Shown: piece after piece, positions 1 through 8,880 of the stretch
Layout: each line of letters begins with the position of its first letter
Numbering within the stretch: the stretch's first letter is position 1
Assembly: GCF_036084755.1 (NCBI RefSeq)
Contig: NZ_CP107968.1
Location: forward strand, 2,052,501-2,116,500
Direction of reading: 5' to 3'
DNA: 64,000 nt
From: Streptomyces sp. NBC_00370
GTDB lineage: Bacteria; Actinomycetota; Actinomycetes; Streptomycetales; Streptomycetaceae
The notes under the pieces: generated by a model
The model's database searches: none
What the model saw: only the letters and a program-made list of their open reading frames with translations
What the model was told of the DNA's origin: nothing
Made by a program: the position numbers and the translations under genes

Positions 1-597
1 AACGACCAGGAGCTCAAGCAGAACATCGAGTTCACCAAGCAGCGGATCGGCGGCGCCTTCACCGTTCAGGCGGGGGCCGTCCATGTGGTCCCGTTCGGGC
101 TGGAGATCCCGTGGGAGACGCCGGTCACCGCGGTCGACGGGCAGCAGCTGCGCGGGATGAACATCGGTGTGACCACGGAGCTGGAGATCGCGCGGGCGCT
201 GGACTCCGGCGATCTGGACCCGATCACGGTGCACCCGCTGCCGGCGCAGCAGGCGATCCTCGACGCGTTCATCCAGCTCGGGTTCCGCTTCAAGAGCGCG
301 GACATGGAGCGCGGGCATGTGCGCGGTACGCGTCAGCGGCTGCCGTTCTACCAGGAGATCGAGTTCCACGCCCCGCAGCAGTACCGGGGGCTCAACCAGG
401 TGGAGCTGACGTTCGTCGCCGACGACCGGGAGATGGACGTCGTTCTGGAGATGGACAAGAAGCCGGGGCTCTTCAGCGAGGGCAGTGACTCGTTCCGGGC
501 GTTCCAGGTCGGGCTCAACGATTTCGCGTCCACCGACTGGTCCGCGTATCTCAACCAGTGGCTCGCCGAGGTGGGCGGCCGTCGTAACTGGTTCTGA
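1..597 (+). CDS. spo0M: Spo0M-like sporulation-control protein (5' truncated)
   Basis: The reading frame is open from the first base of the window, so the N-terminus lies outside; 198 codons remain. The sequence has the arrestin-like beta-sandwich character of the Spo0M family, with alternating hydrophobic strands such as FGLEIPWETPVTAV and YQEIEFHAP. It ends in a basic GGRRNWF tail. Spo0M proteins in Bacillus modulate entry into sporulation and may link to cytoskeletal or membrane proteins; a developmental role here is inferred. A perfectly usable ATG is absent before codon 29 of the visible frame, which supports truncation by the window edge. The next gene follows on the same strand after 62 bp. 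Confidence 0.85.
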   Translation, partial: NDQELKQNIEFTKQRIGGAFTVQAGAVHVVPFGLEIPWETPVTAVDGQQLRGMNIGVTTELEIARALDSGDLDPITVHPLPAQQAILDAFIQLGFRFKSADMERGHVRGTRQRLPFYQEIEFHAPQQYRGLNQVELTFVADDREMDVVLEMDKKPGLFSEGSDSFRAFQVGLNDFASTDWSAYLNQWLAEVGGRRNWF

Positions 598-659
598 GCC
601 TGAGGCATAGGCTCGGGCGGTGAGCAGGACAGTCGTTGCCGATATTCGGAGGTTCAGAC

Positions 660-1199
660 GTGACTGACGGGCAGAGGGCTCCGCTCCCCCATGACTTCCA
701 TCCGCAGGTGCCGTCGTTCACCGTGGTGAGCGACGACGTGTCGGCCGGGGCGGTCCTGAAGGACGCCCAGGTCTACGCGGAGGGCAACACCTCGCCGCAG
801 CTGCGGTGGGAGGGCTTTCCCGCGGAGACGAAGAGCTTCGCCGTGACGTGCTTCGACCCGGACGCGCCGACCGGCAGCGGGTTCTGGCACTGGGTGGTCT
901 TCGACATCCCGGCGTCGGTCACCGAGCTTCCCGTCGGGGCCGGCAGTGGCGGGTTCGACGGGCTGCCGAAGGGTGCGGTGCAGGCCCGGAACGACTACGG
1001 GACGAACGACTTCGGCGGCGCCGCTCCGCCCGCCGGGGACCCGGCGCACCGCTATGTGTTCACCGTCTACGCGGTGGACACCGAGCAGCTCGGTCCTGAC
1101 AGTGCGGCTTCGCCCGCGTTCGTGGGCTTCAACCTGCGGTTCCACACGCTGGCGCGTGCGCAGCTCGTCGGGGAGTACGCGGCACCGGCCGACAGCTGA
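660..1199 (+). CDS. YbhB/YbcL family Raf kinase inhibitor-like (PEBP) protein
   Basis: The product is 179 aa, the usual size for bacterial phosphatidylethanolamine-binding-protein homologues. Diagnostic family segments are the ligand-pocket strand [12 protein letters not shown], then [20 protein letters not shown], and [23 protein letters not shown] chose the GTG at 660 because GGAGG lies at 648-652 with a 7-nt spacer; an ATG 24 nt upstream has no such site. No signal peptide is seen, so it should be cytoplasmic. The bacterial function is not established. A strong hairpin terminator follows directly. Confidence 0.9.
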   Translation: MTDGQRAPLPHDFHPQVPSFTVVSDDVSAGAVLKDAQVYAEGNTSPQLRWEGFPAETKSFAVTCFDPDAPTGSGFWHWVVFDIPASVTELPVGAGSGGFDGLPKGAVQARNDYGTNDFGGAAPPAGDPAHRYVFTVYAVDTEQLGPDSAASPAFVGFNLRFHTLARAQLVGEYAAPADS

Positions 1200-1215
1200 C
1201 CGTTTGTGTGTTGTT

Positions 1216-1259
1216 TGCCCTGCCCTGGTCTTGGAGAGATCAGAGCAGGGCATTTTTTT
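1216..1259 (+). terminator. Rho-independent terminator with U-tract
   Basis: A 12-bp stem (1216-1227 with 1241-1252, one mismatch) extends inwards over three more pairs, and is followed by seven T residues (1253-1259). A true U-tract is uncommon in Streptomyces, where many terminators are bare hairpins. It lies 17 bp after the PEBP stop and ends transcription before the HNH gene. Confidence 0.9.
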
Positions 1260-1352
1260 ATTGTGTTGTCCCTCTCGGCGTGCCCGGCCAGAGTTGATCC
1301 ACAGCCCGCAGCCCCCGAACGGGGCCGGGTCGGCACACGGGAGGTGGGCGAG

Positions 1353-1862
1353 ATGCGGGACACGCTGGTACTGAACGCGAGCTTCGAGCCGCTGTCGACG
1401 GTGACTCTCAACCGTGCGGTGGTGCTGGTGCTGCAGGACAAGGCCGTTGTCGAGCAGGCGCACCCCGATCTCCGTGTGCGGGCCGCCGCTGTCGAGCTTC
1501 CGGTGCCGCGGGTGATCAGGCTCTGCCGTTATGTACGAGTGCCGTTCCGAAGACAGGCGCCGTGGTCGAGACGCGGGGTGCTCATCAGGGACCAGCACAG
1601 GTGCGCGTACTGCGGGAGGCGTGCGACGACGGTGGACCATGTGGTGCCGAGGTCGCGTGGGGGCGGCGACAGCTGGCTGAATACGGTCGCTTCCTGCGCG
1701 GAGGACAATCACCGCAAGGCGGACCGTACGCCGGAGCAGGCGGGGATGCCGTTGCTGCACCCGCCGTTCGTGCCGTCCCCCGCGGACGCGATGCTGCTGT
1801 CGCTGCGGGCCGGTGAGCGTTCGGAGCTGCCGTTGTGGCTGGCGGCGCAGCCCGCCGCGTAG
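1353..1862 (+). CDS. HNH endonuclease family protein
   Basis: The 169-aa product has an N-terminal beta-rich region (LVLNASFEPLSTV) followed by a C-terminal HNH nuclease core. The core shows the zinc-binding CAYCG pair, then VDHVVPRSRGG with the catalytic His, and NTVASCAEDNHRKADRTP. This domain order is typical of a conserved actinobacterial HNH family of unknown substrate. The ATG at 1353 is preceded by GGGAGG at 1339-1344; a GTG at 1344 is the alternative start. It converges on the next, minus-strand gene with 33 bp between stops. Confidence 0.9.
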   Translation: MRDTLVLNASFEPLSTVTLNRAVVLVLQDKAVVEQAHPDLRVRAAAVELPVPRVIRLCRYVRVPFRRQAPWSRRGVLIRDQHRCAYCGRRATTVDHVVPRSRGGGDSWLNTVASCAEDNHRKADRTPEQAGMPLLHPPFVPSPADAMLLSLRAGERSELPLWLAAQPAA

Positions 1863-1895
1863 CGCGTGGTGGCGCGAGGCGGCAGGTAAAGGCGC

Positions 1896-2663
1896 CTAGC
1901 GCAGCAGCAGTTGGACGATGGCGGCCGTTCCGACGACGACGATGATGGCGCGCATCGCCACCGGCGGCAGACGCCGGCCGATCTTGGCCCCGATCTGTCC
2001 GCCGATGGCGGAGCCGACGGCGATGAGGACGACGGCTGTCCAGTCGAAGTCGGCGACGAAGAGGAAGAGGATCGCGGCGACGGTGTTCACGATCGCGGCG
2101 AGGACGTTCTTGACGGCGTTGAGGCGTTGCAGGGTGTCGTCGAGCAGCATGCCCATGAGGGAGAGGTAGATGATCCCCTGGGCGGCGGTGAAGTACCCGC
2201 CGTAGACGCTGGCGAGCAGCAGGCCGATGAAGAGCAGCGGGCCGCCGTTGGGGCGGGCGGTCTTCTGCTCGCGCACCCGGCGTTCCTGGACGGCCTTGGT
2301 GATCCGGGGCTGCAGGACGACCAGGACGAGCGCGAGGGCGACGAGGACGGGCACGATCGTCTCGAAGGCCGTTGACGGCAGGACCTGCAGCAGGACGGCG
2401 CCGGTGAGTCCGCCGACGAGTGCGGCGGCGCCGAGGCGCAGGATGCGGGGGCGCTGGCCGGTGAGTTCGGCGCGGTAGCCGATGGCTCCGCTGATCGAGC
2501 CGGGGATCAGGCCGAGTGCGTTGGAGACGGTGGCGGTGACCGGGGGGAGGCCCGTCGCCAGCAGGACGGGGAAGGTGATCAGGGTGCCGGAACCGACGAT
2601 GGTGTTGATGGTTCCGGCACTGATCCCCGCGACGAAGACGGCGAGCATCTCCCAGATGGTCAC
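1896..2663 (-). CDS. TauE/SafE family sulfite/anion exporter
   Basis: This is a hydrophobic 255-aa membrane protein with about eight transmembrane segments and the duplicated half-structure of the TauE/SafE (DUF81) family. The first half carries AGTINTIVGSGTLITFPVLL and the loop SNALGLIPGSISGAIGY; the second carries GIIYLSLMGMLLDDTLQRLNAVKN. Family members export sulfite or organosulfonates, but the substrate here cannot be read from sequence. I chose a GTG start preceded by AAAGG; an upstream ATG at 2696 would add 11 residues without a good ribosome-binding site. Confidence 0.88.
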   Translation of the reverse strand: MTIWEMLAVFVAGISAGTINTIVGSGTLITFPVLLATGLPPVTATVSNALGLIPGSISGAIGYRAELTGQRPRILRLGAAALVGGLTGAVLLQVLPSTAFETIVPVLVALALVLVVLQPRITKAVQERRVREQKTARPNGGPLLFIGLLLASVYGGYFTAAQGIIYLSLMGMLLDDTLQRLNAVKNVLAAIVNTVAAILFLFVADFDWTAVVLIAVGSAIGGQIGAKIGRRLPPVAMRAIIVVVGTAAIVQLLLR

Positions 2664-2723
2664 GGTGAGCCTTTCGGTATGCGGTGCCGGACGCACCGCA
2701 TCATGCCCGAAAGGGTCTTTTGG

Positions 2724-3653
2724 TCAGTCGAGCGGGGTGTCCTGCCTGCGTTCCTTGCCCGTGTTGAAGCCGGGCATGCCCGATCCGAGGTTGTCGAAGG
2801 CGCCGCTGAGCCCCTTGAGGGCGTCGCCGATCTCGCTCGGCACGATCCAGAGCTTGTTGGCGTCGCCTTCGGCGATCTTGGGAAGCATCTGGAGGTACTG
2901 GTAGGCGAGGAGCTTCTGGTCGGGGTCGCCCGCGTGGATCGACTCGAAGACGGTACGGATCGCCTGGGCTTCACCTTCGGCGCGCAGCGCCGCCGCCTTG
3001 GCCTCACCTTCGGCGCGCAGGATCGCGGACTGCTTCTCGCCTTCGGCCGTGAGGATCTGGGACTGCCGGATACCTTCGGCGGTGAGGATCGCGGCGCGCT
3101 TGTCACGGTCGGCGCGCATCTGCTTCTCCATCGAGTCCTGGATGGAGGTGGGCGGTTCGATGGCCTTGAGCTCGACGCGGTTGACGCGGATGCCCCACTT
3201 GCCGGTGGCTTCGTCGAGGACTCCGCGCAGTGCGGCGTTGATCTCCTCGCGGGAGGTCAGGGTCCGCTCCAGGTCCATGCCGCCGATGATGTTGCGCAGC
3301 GTGGTGACGGTGAGCTGCTCGATCGCCTGGATGTAGCTGGCGACTTCGTAGGTCGCGGCGCGGGCGTCGGTGACCTGGTAGTAGATGACGGTGTCGATGT
3401 TGACGACCAGGTTGTCCTGGGTGATCACCGGCTGGGGCGGGAAGGGGACGACCTGTTCACGCAGGTCGATCCGGTTGCGGATCGAGTCGATGAACGGGAC
3501 GACGATGTTGAGGCCCGCGTTGAGTGTGCGGGTGTAGCGGCCGAACCGCTCGACGATGGCGGCGCTTGCCTGCGGGATGACCTGGATCGTCTTGATCAGG
3601 GCGATGAAGACAAGCACCACCAGGATGACCAGGACGATGATGATTGCTGACAT
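2724..3653 (-). CDS. SPFH/band 7 (stomatin-like) membrane protein
   Basis: The 309-aa protein begins with one transmembrane helix (residues about 3-22), followed by an SPFH domain with the typical start VIPQASAAIVERFGRYTRTL and the segment SREEINAALRGVLDEATGKWGI. An Ala/Glu-rich coiled coil follows at about residues 185-235 with repeated AEGE units. It resembles the QmcA/stomatin class that forms large membrane-domain oligomers. The upstream NfeD gene on the same strand is the standard partner of this class. A GAGGA site precedes the ATG. Confidence 0.92.
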   Translation of the reverse strand: MSAIIIVLVILVVLVFIALIKTIQVIPQASAAIVERFGRYTRTLNAGLNIVVPFIDSIRNRIDLREQVVPFPPQPVITQDNLVVNIDTVIYYQVTDARAATYEVASYIQAIEQLTVTTLRNIIGGMDLERTLTSREEINAALRGVLDEATGKWGIRVNRVELKAIEPPTSIQDSMEKQMRADRDKRAAILTAEGIRQSQILTAEGEKQSAILRAEGEAKAAALRAEGEAQAIRTVFESIHAGDPDQKLLAYQYLQMLPKIAEGDANKLWIVPSEIGDALKGLSGAFDNLGSGMPGFNTGKERRQDTPLD

Positions 3654-3764
3654 CGCGTTCCTCGGGCCCTTCGCTGCCGGATATTCTGATGATCGAGTTT
3701 CGCAGAACAGGGGCGTGAGCGGGGGCTGTTCACCCAGGTTGGCTCACATGACCAGGGGTTTGGC

Positions 3765-4193
3765 TCACATGACCACCGCCGTCGCGCCGTCGATCTCGAC
3801 GACGTCGACCTCCTGGCCTGGTTCGTACGACTGGTCGGCGTCGAACGAGCGCGCCGACCACACCTCACCGGCCAGCTTGATCCGGCCACCACCGCGGTCG
3901 ACCCGTTCCAGTACGACGGCCGAGCGGCCTTTCAGCCGGTCGATTCCGGTGCGCAGATTGGGGCGTTGGGCGTTGTGCCGGGCCGCGACGGGCCGTACGA
4001 CGGCGACGAGCGCGACGGACACCACGACGAAGACGAGGACTTGGGCGACGATGCCGCCACCGAGCGCGGCGACGACGGCCGCCACGACGGCTCCGGCCGA
4101 GAACATTCCGAACTCGGGCATCGCGGTCATGACGAGCGGGATCCCCAGCCCGACAGCGCCGATCAGCCACCACACCCACGCGTCGATTTCCAC
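3765..4193 (-). CDS. NfeD family membrane protein
   Basis: The 142-aa short-form NfeD protein has three or four transmembrane helices in residues 1-70 and a C-terminal OB-fold (about 80-142) with the segment GRIKLAGEVWSARS. It lacks the N-terminal protease domain of long NfeD proteins. It starts with GTG and lies 111 bp upstream of the stomatin-like gene on the same strand. The two likely form one operon and a membrane complex, as known for NfeD-SPFH pairs. Confidence 0.9.
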   Translation of the reverse strand: MEIDAWVWWLIGAVGLGIPLVMTAMPEFGMFSAGAVVAAVVAALGGGIVAQVLVFVVVSVALVAVVRPVAARHNAQRPNLRTGIDRLKGRSAVVLERVDRGGGRIKLAGEVWSARSFDADQSYEPGQEVDVVEIDGATAVVM

Positions 4194-4328
4194 AACGTCA
4201 TGGTAGGTCCGGCGATCCCGGTCGGGACAGTGGCCATATCAGGTCACTTGAGGGCGACTTGACGGGGCGACGGGTGGACGTGCCCGTTCGGTGCGCTTGC
4301 GCTGTGTGCTCGTGCCGTGTGCTCGTGC

Positions 4329-5120
<792 letters not shown>

Positions 5121-5246
5121 GAGCGCGTTGTCTCCCCATGCAATCGTCTTGAGTTTCGGGTGCGCCTGTAGGCGCAGCTCCCAGGGCAAAACCTACGCCA
5201 CCGGTTGGGTGGTCCGGTCCTGAGGTCCATTACCTAGGCTGGTCCC

Positions 5247-6038
5247 ATGCTTCTGGAACCACGCTCAGGACTGTTGGCCGCATGGGGGAACGCCCTGTTG
5301 GCCGGGTTTGTGTCGCCGGACGACGCGGCGGACGCCGTCGTCGGCGACGATGCGGTGCACCGGGTGGAGGGGCTGCCGGGTGAGCCGGGCCCGGTGGGAC
5401 TGACGCTGGCCTTCGGCCGGCTGCGGGCGCTCGGGGTGACCGGCTACCGGGTCGCGCTGCCCGCGCCGGGCCATCCGCTGGGGCTCAGCGGGCCGCCGGA
5501 CTTCAACGCGCGTGCGCTGGAGGCGGAGGAGGCGGTGGTCGCCTCGGGGGCGCCGTACGGCTTGGTGCCGGAGGTCACAGCGGTCGGCCCCGACGGGGAC
5601 CGGCACGTCGAGGTCGTCTGGCACTGCCTGCCGGTACGCGAGGCGCCGCCGGCGGACGTGCCGTCGCTCGGCGAGGCGGAGCGGGAACTGGCCGAGGCGC
5701 TGCGGGACGCGACGGAGGTGCTGTCGCGGCTGGACGTGGCGGCGTCGGGCCCGGTGGCAGACGCGGCGCTCGACGCGTACCGGGCACGGGCGGAGCGGGG
5801 CCGCGATGTGCTGGCCCCGGGCTATCCGCCGCGCGCGGCGCGGGTGCTTCTGCTCGCGGAGCGCATCGGACTGCTGGTGTCACTGGCGTACGAACACGGC
5901 CCGGGCGGCGCGGTGAGCGCGTCGGAGATGTCCGCGCGGGTCGCGGCGCTACGCCCGGTGGAACGAGTGGCGCGCCGCGCGCAGGTGGCGTCGTACAACG
6001 CGTACGTGGAGGAACGCGAGCGCGACGGATTGTATTAA
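5247..6038 (+). CDS. Conserved hypothetical protein (actinobacterial)
   Basis: I do not recognise a named domain in this 263-aa protein. It is Ala/Pro-rich with regular secondary structure and no signal peptide or membrane segment, and resembles conserved Streptomyces proteins of unknown function. Codon use is normal for the genome. A TAGGCT -10 hexamer (5235-5240) ends 6 nt before the ATG, so a leaderless transcript is likely. It is divergent from the ABC ATPase gene and is followed by a repeat-filled gap. Confidence 0.75.
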   Translation: MLLEPRSGLLAAWGNALLAGFVSPDDAADAVVGDDAVHRVEGLPGEPGPVGLTLAFGRLRALGVTGYRVALPAPGHPLGLSGPPDFNARALEAEEAVVASGAPYGLVPEVTAVGPDGDRHVEVVWHCLPVREAPPADVPSLGEAERELAEALRDATEVLSRLDVAASGPVADAALDAYRARAERGRDVLAPGYPPRAARVLLLAERIGLLVSLAYEHGPGGAVSASEMSARVAALRPVERVARRAQVASYNAYVEERERDGLY

Positions 6039-6082
6039 GCCCCCGCCGGGGGCGGGACGGCCCGTACTGACCGTCCCGCCCC

Positions 6083-6224
6083 GGCGAGTGAGCCGAAGGG
6101 GCGCGCCGCTGTCGAAAGGGAGAGCGCGCGCAGGTCCGTGAGGAACGAGCGGACCGAGCACGGTCGACCGTCGACAGGGGCATAAGGCGCCCCGGAGGCG
6201 AACCGAGCCCTAAAAAAGAGGGGC
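6083..6224 (+). repeat. Dispersed intergenic repeat, copy A (full)
   Basis: This ~140-bp element begins with GTGAGCCGAAGGGGCGCGCC, contains a CGGTCGACCG palindrome with a following GTCGACAGGGG, and ends with GAGCCCTAAAAAAGAGGGGC. Two further copies follow in the same gap and an inverted copy lies near 16.9 kb. It fills the space between a plus-strand hypothetical gene and the convergent chpE gene. Confidence 0.9.
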
Positions 6225-6302
6225 GTGAGCCGAAGGGGCGCGCCGCTGTCGAAAGGGAGACCGCGCACAGGCCCCGACCGTCGACAGAGGCGCAAAGCGC
6301 CG
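6225..6302 (+). repeat. Dispersed intergenic repeat, copy B (internally deleted)
   Basis: It starts with the same GTGAGCCGAAGGGGCGCG block directly abutting the end of copy A. It then jumps from the CGCGCACAGGC block to GACCGTCGACAGAGG, so the middle ~27 bp and the A-rich right end are missing. Confidence 0.85.
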
Positions 6303-6329
6303 CGTTGACCGTCCCGGCCCGCCCCGTGG

Positions 6330-6470
6330 CGAGTGAGCCGAAGGGGCGCGCCGCTGTCGAAAGAGAGACCGCGCGCAGGCCCGCGAGGAACGAGCGGACC
6401 GAGCACGGTCGACCGTCGACAGGGGCTAAAAGCGCCCCGGAGGCGAACCGAGCCCTAAAAAAGAGGGGCC
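6330..6470 (+). repeat. Dispersed intergenic repeat, copy C (full)
   Basis: This copy is nearly identical to copy A over about 140 bp, including the A-rich right end at 6455-6466. The right end lies two bases before the stop codon of chpE, which is read on the other strand. Confidence 0.9.
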
Positions 6471-6471
6471 G

Positions 6472-6747
6472 CTAGGCGTTCAGGCCGCTGTTGCCGAAGG
6501 CCGGGTTCAGCAGGCCGATCACGTTGACCGTGTTGCCCACCACGTTGACCGGCACGTGGACCGGGATCTGCACAAGGTTGCCGGAGGCGATGCCCGGGGA
6601 CTGCACGGCCTGGCCGTCGGCCTGGGCGTGCGCCGCCGGGCCCTGGTGGCCCTGCGGGCCCTCCGTGGCGGACGCGGCGCCCGCGCCCGCTGCGACGATG
6701 CCGCCGGCGATCATGGTGAGGGCGGCGGCCTTCTTCAGGTTCTTCAT
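6472..6747 (-). CDS. chpE: Short chaplin, ChpE type
   Basis: The 91-aa product has a Sec signal peptide (MKNLKKAAALTMIAGG to about Ala-26) and a single C-terminal chaplin domain, GNLVQIPVHVPVNVVGNTVN followed by VIGLLNPAFGNSGLNA. Chaplins assemble into amyloid-like surface films that let aerial hyphae grow into air. Unlike most chaplins it lacks both domain cysteines (Val and Gly stand where Cys is usual), a known feature of ChpE in S. coelicolor. A GAGGAGGA ribosome-binding site precedes the ATG. An upstream in-frame extension to 6918 is not needed. Confidence 0.92.
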   Translation of the reverse strand: MKNLKKAAALTMIAGGIVAAGAGAASATEGPQGHQGPAAHAQADGQAVQSPGIASGNLVQIPVHVPVNVVGNTVNVIGLLNPAFGNSGLNA

Positions 6748-6887
6748 TATTGGAATCCTCCTCGCAAAGGCTGCGGCCGGTACGCCGCAGCACGCCATGG
6801 AGAACGCCGGGACCTCGCTCAGGTTGCGCCGTGTGGGTGACATACACCCGACGGTATGAATCTCAGATTGGTGGTCGCCGATCCGTA

Positions 6888-7532
6888 TCAGCCGGTTATC
6901 CCATGTCGGACGGCCCACAGCGCCGCCTGGGTCCGGTCGGCGAGATCGAGTTTCATCAGGATGTTCGAAACGTGGGTCTTGACCGTCTTCTCGGAGAGAA
7001 CGAGGGCGCGGGCGATCTCCCGGTTGGAGCGGCCGTCGGCGATCAGGACCAGTACCTCGCGTTCCCGCTCGGTCAGTGTCGTGCCGCGCCCCTGGCCGCT
7101 CCCCCGGTCGTCCTGGGCCAGCAGGGCGCCCGCGACCTCGGGCTGGAGCAGTACGTGGCCCGCGTGTACGGAGCGGATGGCGTCGGCGAGCGCTTCGGGG
7201 TCGATGTCCTTGTATACGTATCCCGCGGCGCCGGCCCGCAGCGCCGGGACCACCGTGCGCTGCTCGGTGAAGCTGGTGACGATCAGCACCTTCGCCGGGT
7301 TGGCGAGTTCGCGGAGCTTGCGCAGCGCCTCGATGCCGTCCATGCCCGGCATCTTGATGTCCATCAGGACGACGTCGGGCCGCAGCGCCTCCGCGCCGGC
7401 GACGCCTTCGGCGCCGTCGCCCGCCTCGCCCACGACTTCGATGTCGCCCTGGACCTCCAGGAATGTGCGCAGGCCGCGCCGGACCACCTGGTGGTCGTCG
7501 ACGAGCAGGACACGGATCGCCTTGTCACCCAC
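6888..7532 (-). CDS. NarL/FixJ (LuxR) family response regulator
   Basis: The 214-aa protein has a receiver domain (1-125) with acidic residues VDDHQ, phospho-acceptor Asp in VVLMDIKMPG, and Lys in VTSFTEQ. A C-terminal LuxR-type HTH follows (about 145-210; LTEREREVLVLIADGRSNRE). Its GTG start overlaps the end of the kinase gene by 8 nt, so the pair is translationally coupled. It sits just upstream of chpE on the same strand, but control of chpE by it is only a guess. Confidence 0.95.
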   Translation of the reverse strand: MGDKAIRVLLVDDHQVVRRGLRTFLEVQGDIEVVGEAGDGAEGVAGAEALRPDVVLMDIKMPGMDGIEALRKLRELANPAKVLIVTSFTEQRTVVPALRAGAAGYVYKDIDPEALADAIRSVHAGHVLLQPEVAGALLAQDDRGSGQGRGTTLTEREREVLVLIADGRSNREIARALVLSEKTVKTHVSNILMKLDLADRTQAALWAVRHGITG

Positions 7533-8682
7533 CGGGCACCTCCATCTCGATCGTGGTGCCCTGGCCGGGCGCCGATTGCACGGTGAGTCTGCCGCCGGCG
7601 CCGCTCGCCCGGTCCCGCATCGAGACGAGACCGAGGTGCCGGCCCGCTCGGCGGACCGTCCGGGGTTCGAAGCCCTTGCCGTTGTCGGTGACGCTGAGCA
7701 CGGCGCCCGGGCCGCGGCGCATCAGGGAGACGTCGACGCGGTCGCCGGCCGAGTGCCGCAGCGCGTTGTGCAGGGCTTCCTGGGCGACGCGCAGCAGCGC
7801 TTCCTCCTGGGCGGACGGCAGGGCCCGTACTCCGCAGGTGTCGAAGGTGACGCGGGCGGCGTGGGCGCGGTCGAGGACCTTGATGTGGGCGCGCAGGGTG
7901 TTGACGAGTCCGTCCTCGTCCAGGGCGGCCGGGCGCAGCTCGATCACGGCGGCGCCCAGTTCGTCGGAGGCTTCGGCGGCGAGGGTGACGATCTGCTGGA
8001 GTTCGCCCTTGGCGCGTGCCGGGTCCCGGTCGACGAGGGTGGCGGCGGCCTGGGCGGTCAGCCGCAGCGAGAAGAGTTTCTGGCTGACGGCGTCGTGGAG
8101 TTCGTGTGCGAGGCGTGAGCGTTCCTCGCTGATGGTCAGCTCGCGGCTGCGCTCGTAGAGCCGGGCGTTGGTGAGGGCGATGGCCGCGTGCTGGGCGAGG
8201 ATTTCGAGGAGTTCGGCGTCCTCCTCGGTGAAGGCGCAGCCTTTGGCGTCGCCGGGGGTGCGGTCCGGGCAGCGCTTGTTGGCCAGGAAGAGGGCGGCGA
8301 GTGTTTCGTCGCCGTCCCTGACCGGCATGCCGAGGAAGTCGGACATGTCGGGGTGGGCGGACGGCCAGCCGCCGAAGCGGGGGTCCTCGCGTACGTCGTC
8401 GAGCCGTTCGACCTGCTCGTCCCTGAGCATCGCGGCGAGGATGCCGTGCTGCCGGGGCAGCGGCCCGATGGCCTTCCACTGTTCGTCGCTGACGCCGTCC
8501 ACGACGAACTGGGCGAAGCCGCCGTGGTCGTCCGGGACGCCGAGCGCCGCGTACTCGGCGTCGAGCAGTTCACGGGCGGACACGACGATCGTCTTGAGGA
8601 CGTCGCGCACCTCCAGATGCCTGCTCATCGCGAGGAGCGCGGTGCTCACGGCGGCGAGGCCGGAGCTCGGACTGTGGGTCAT
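7525..8682 (-). CDS. GAF-domain sensor histidine kinase (NarL-type partner)
   Basis: The 385-aa cytosolic kinase has an N-terminal GAF domain (about 25-170; segment ELLDAEYAALGVPDDHGG), a HisKA_3 dimerisation helix (phospho-acceptor His in RLAHELHDAVSQKLFSL), and an HATPase_c domain with N-box EALHNALRHS and G-box VTDNGKGF. No membrane segment is present, so it senses an internal signal or ligand through GAF. It is the first gene of the operon with the response regulator and is divergent from an SDR gene. Confidence 0.95.
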   Translation of the reverse strand: MTHSPSSGLAAVSTALLAMSRHLEVRDVLKTIVVSARELLDAEYAALGVPDDHGGFAQFVVDGVSDEQWKAIGPLPRQHGILAAMLRDEQVERLDDVREDPRFGGWPSAHPDMSDFLGMPVRDGDETLAALFLANKRCPDRTPGDAKGCAFTEEDAELLEILAQHAAIALTNARLYERSRELTISEERSRLAHELHDAVSQKLFSLRLTAQAAATLVDRDPARAKGELQQIVTLAAEASDELGAAVIELRPAALDEDGLVNTLRAHIKVLDRAHAARVTFDTCGVRALPSAQEEALLRVAQEALHNALRHSAGDRVDVSLMRRGPGAVLSVTDNGKGFEPRTVRRAGRHLGLVSMRDRASGAGGRLTVQSAPGQGTTIEMEVPGG

Positions 8683-8880
8683 GGCCTCACCGTACCGGCG
8701 CCGGCGGGCCCGGCGGATCGGCCGGACGCACCCTGTCGACGGGCCTTGGGACCTAGGTCCAAATGCCCTGCGGCGCGGGTGCCCGCGGCCGAGGCGGCGG
8801 GCGGTGCGGCGTTCCTACGTTGAGGGCATCGACGGGTGTTCGCAGACGGTCCCGTCGCGACGGGAGAGGGAGCGGTTGTC

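Noticed and set aside
2679..3650. 323-codon plus-strand ORF antisense to the stomatin-like gene
   Set aside because: It is a shadow of the SPFH gene; it lacks a start context and any known domain.
6035..6406. Small minus-strand ORF with repeated SFDSGAPLRLT peptides
   Set aside because: The repeated peptide arises from translating the non-coding dispersed repeat; frames differ between copies and no ribosome-binding site is present.
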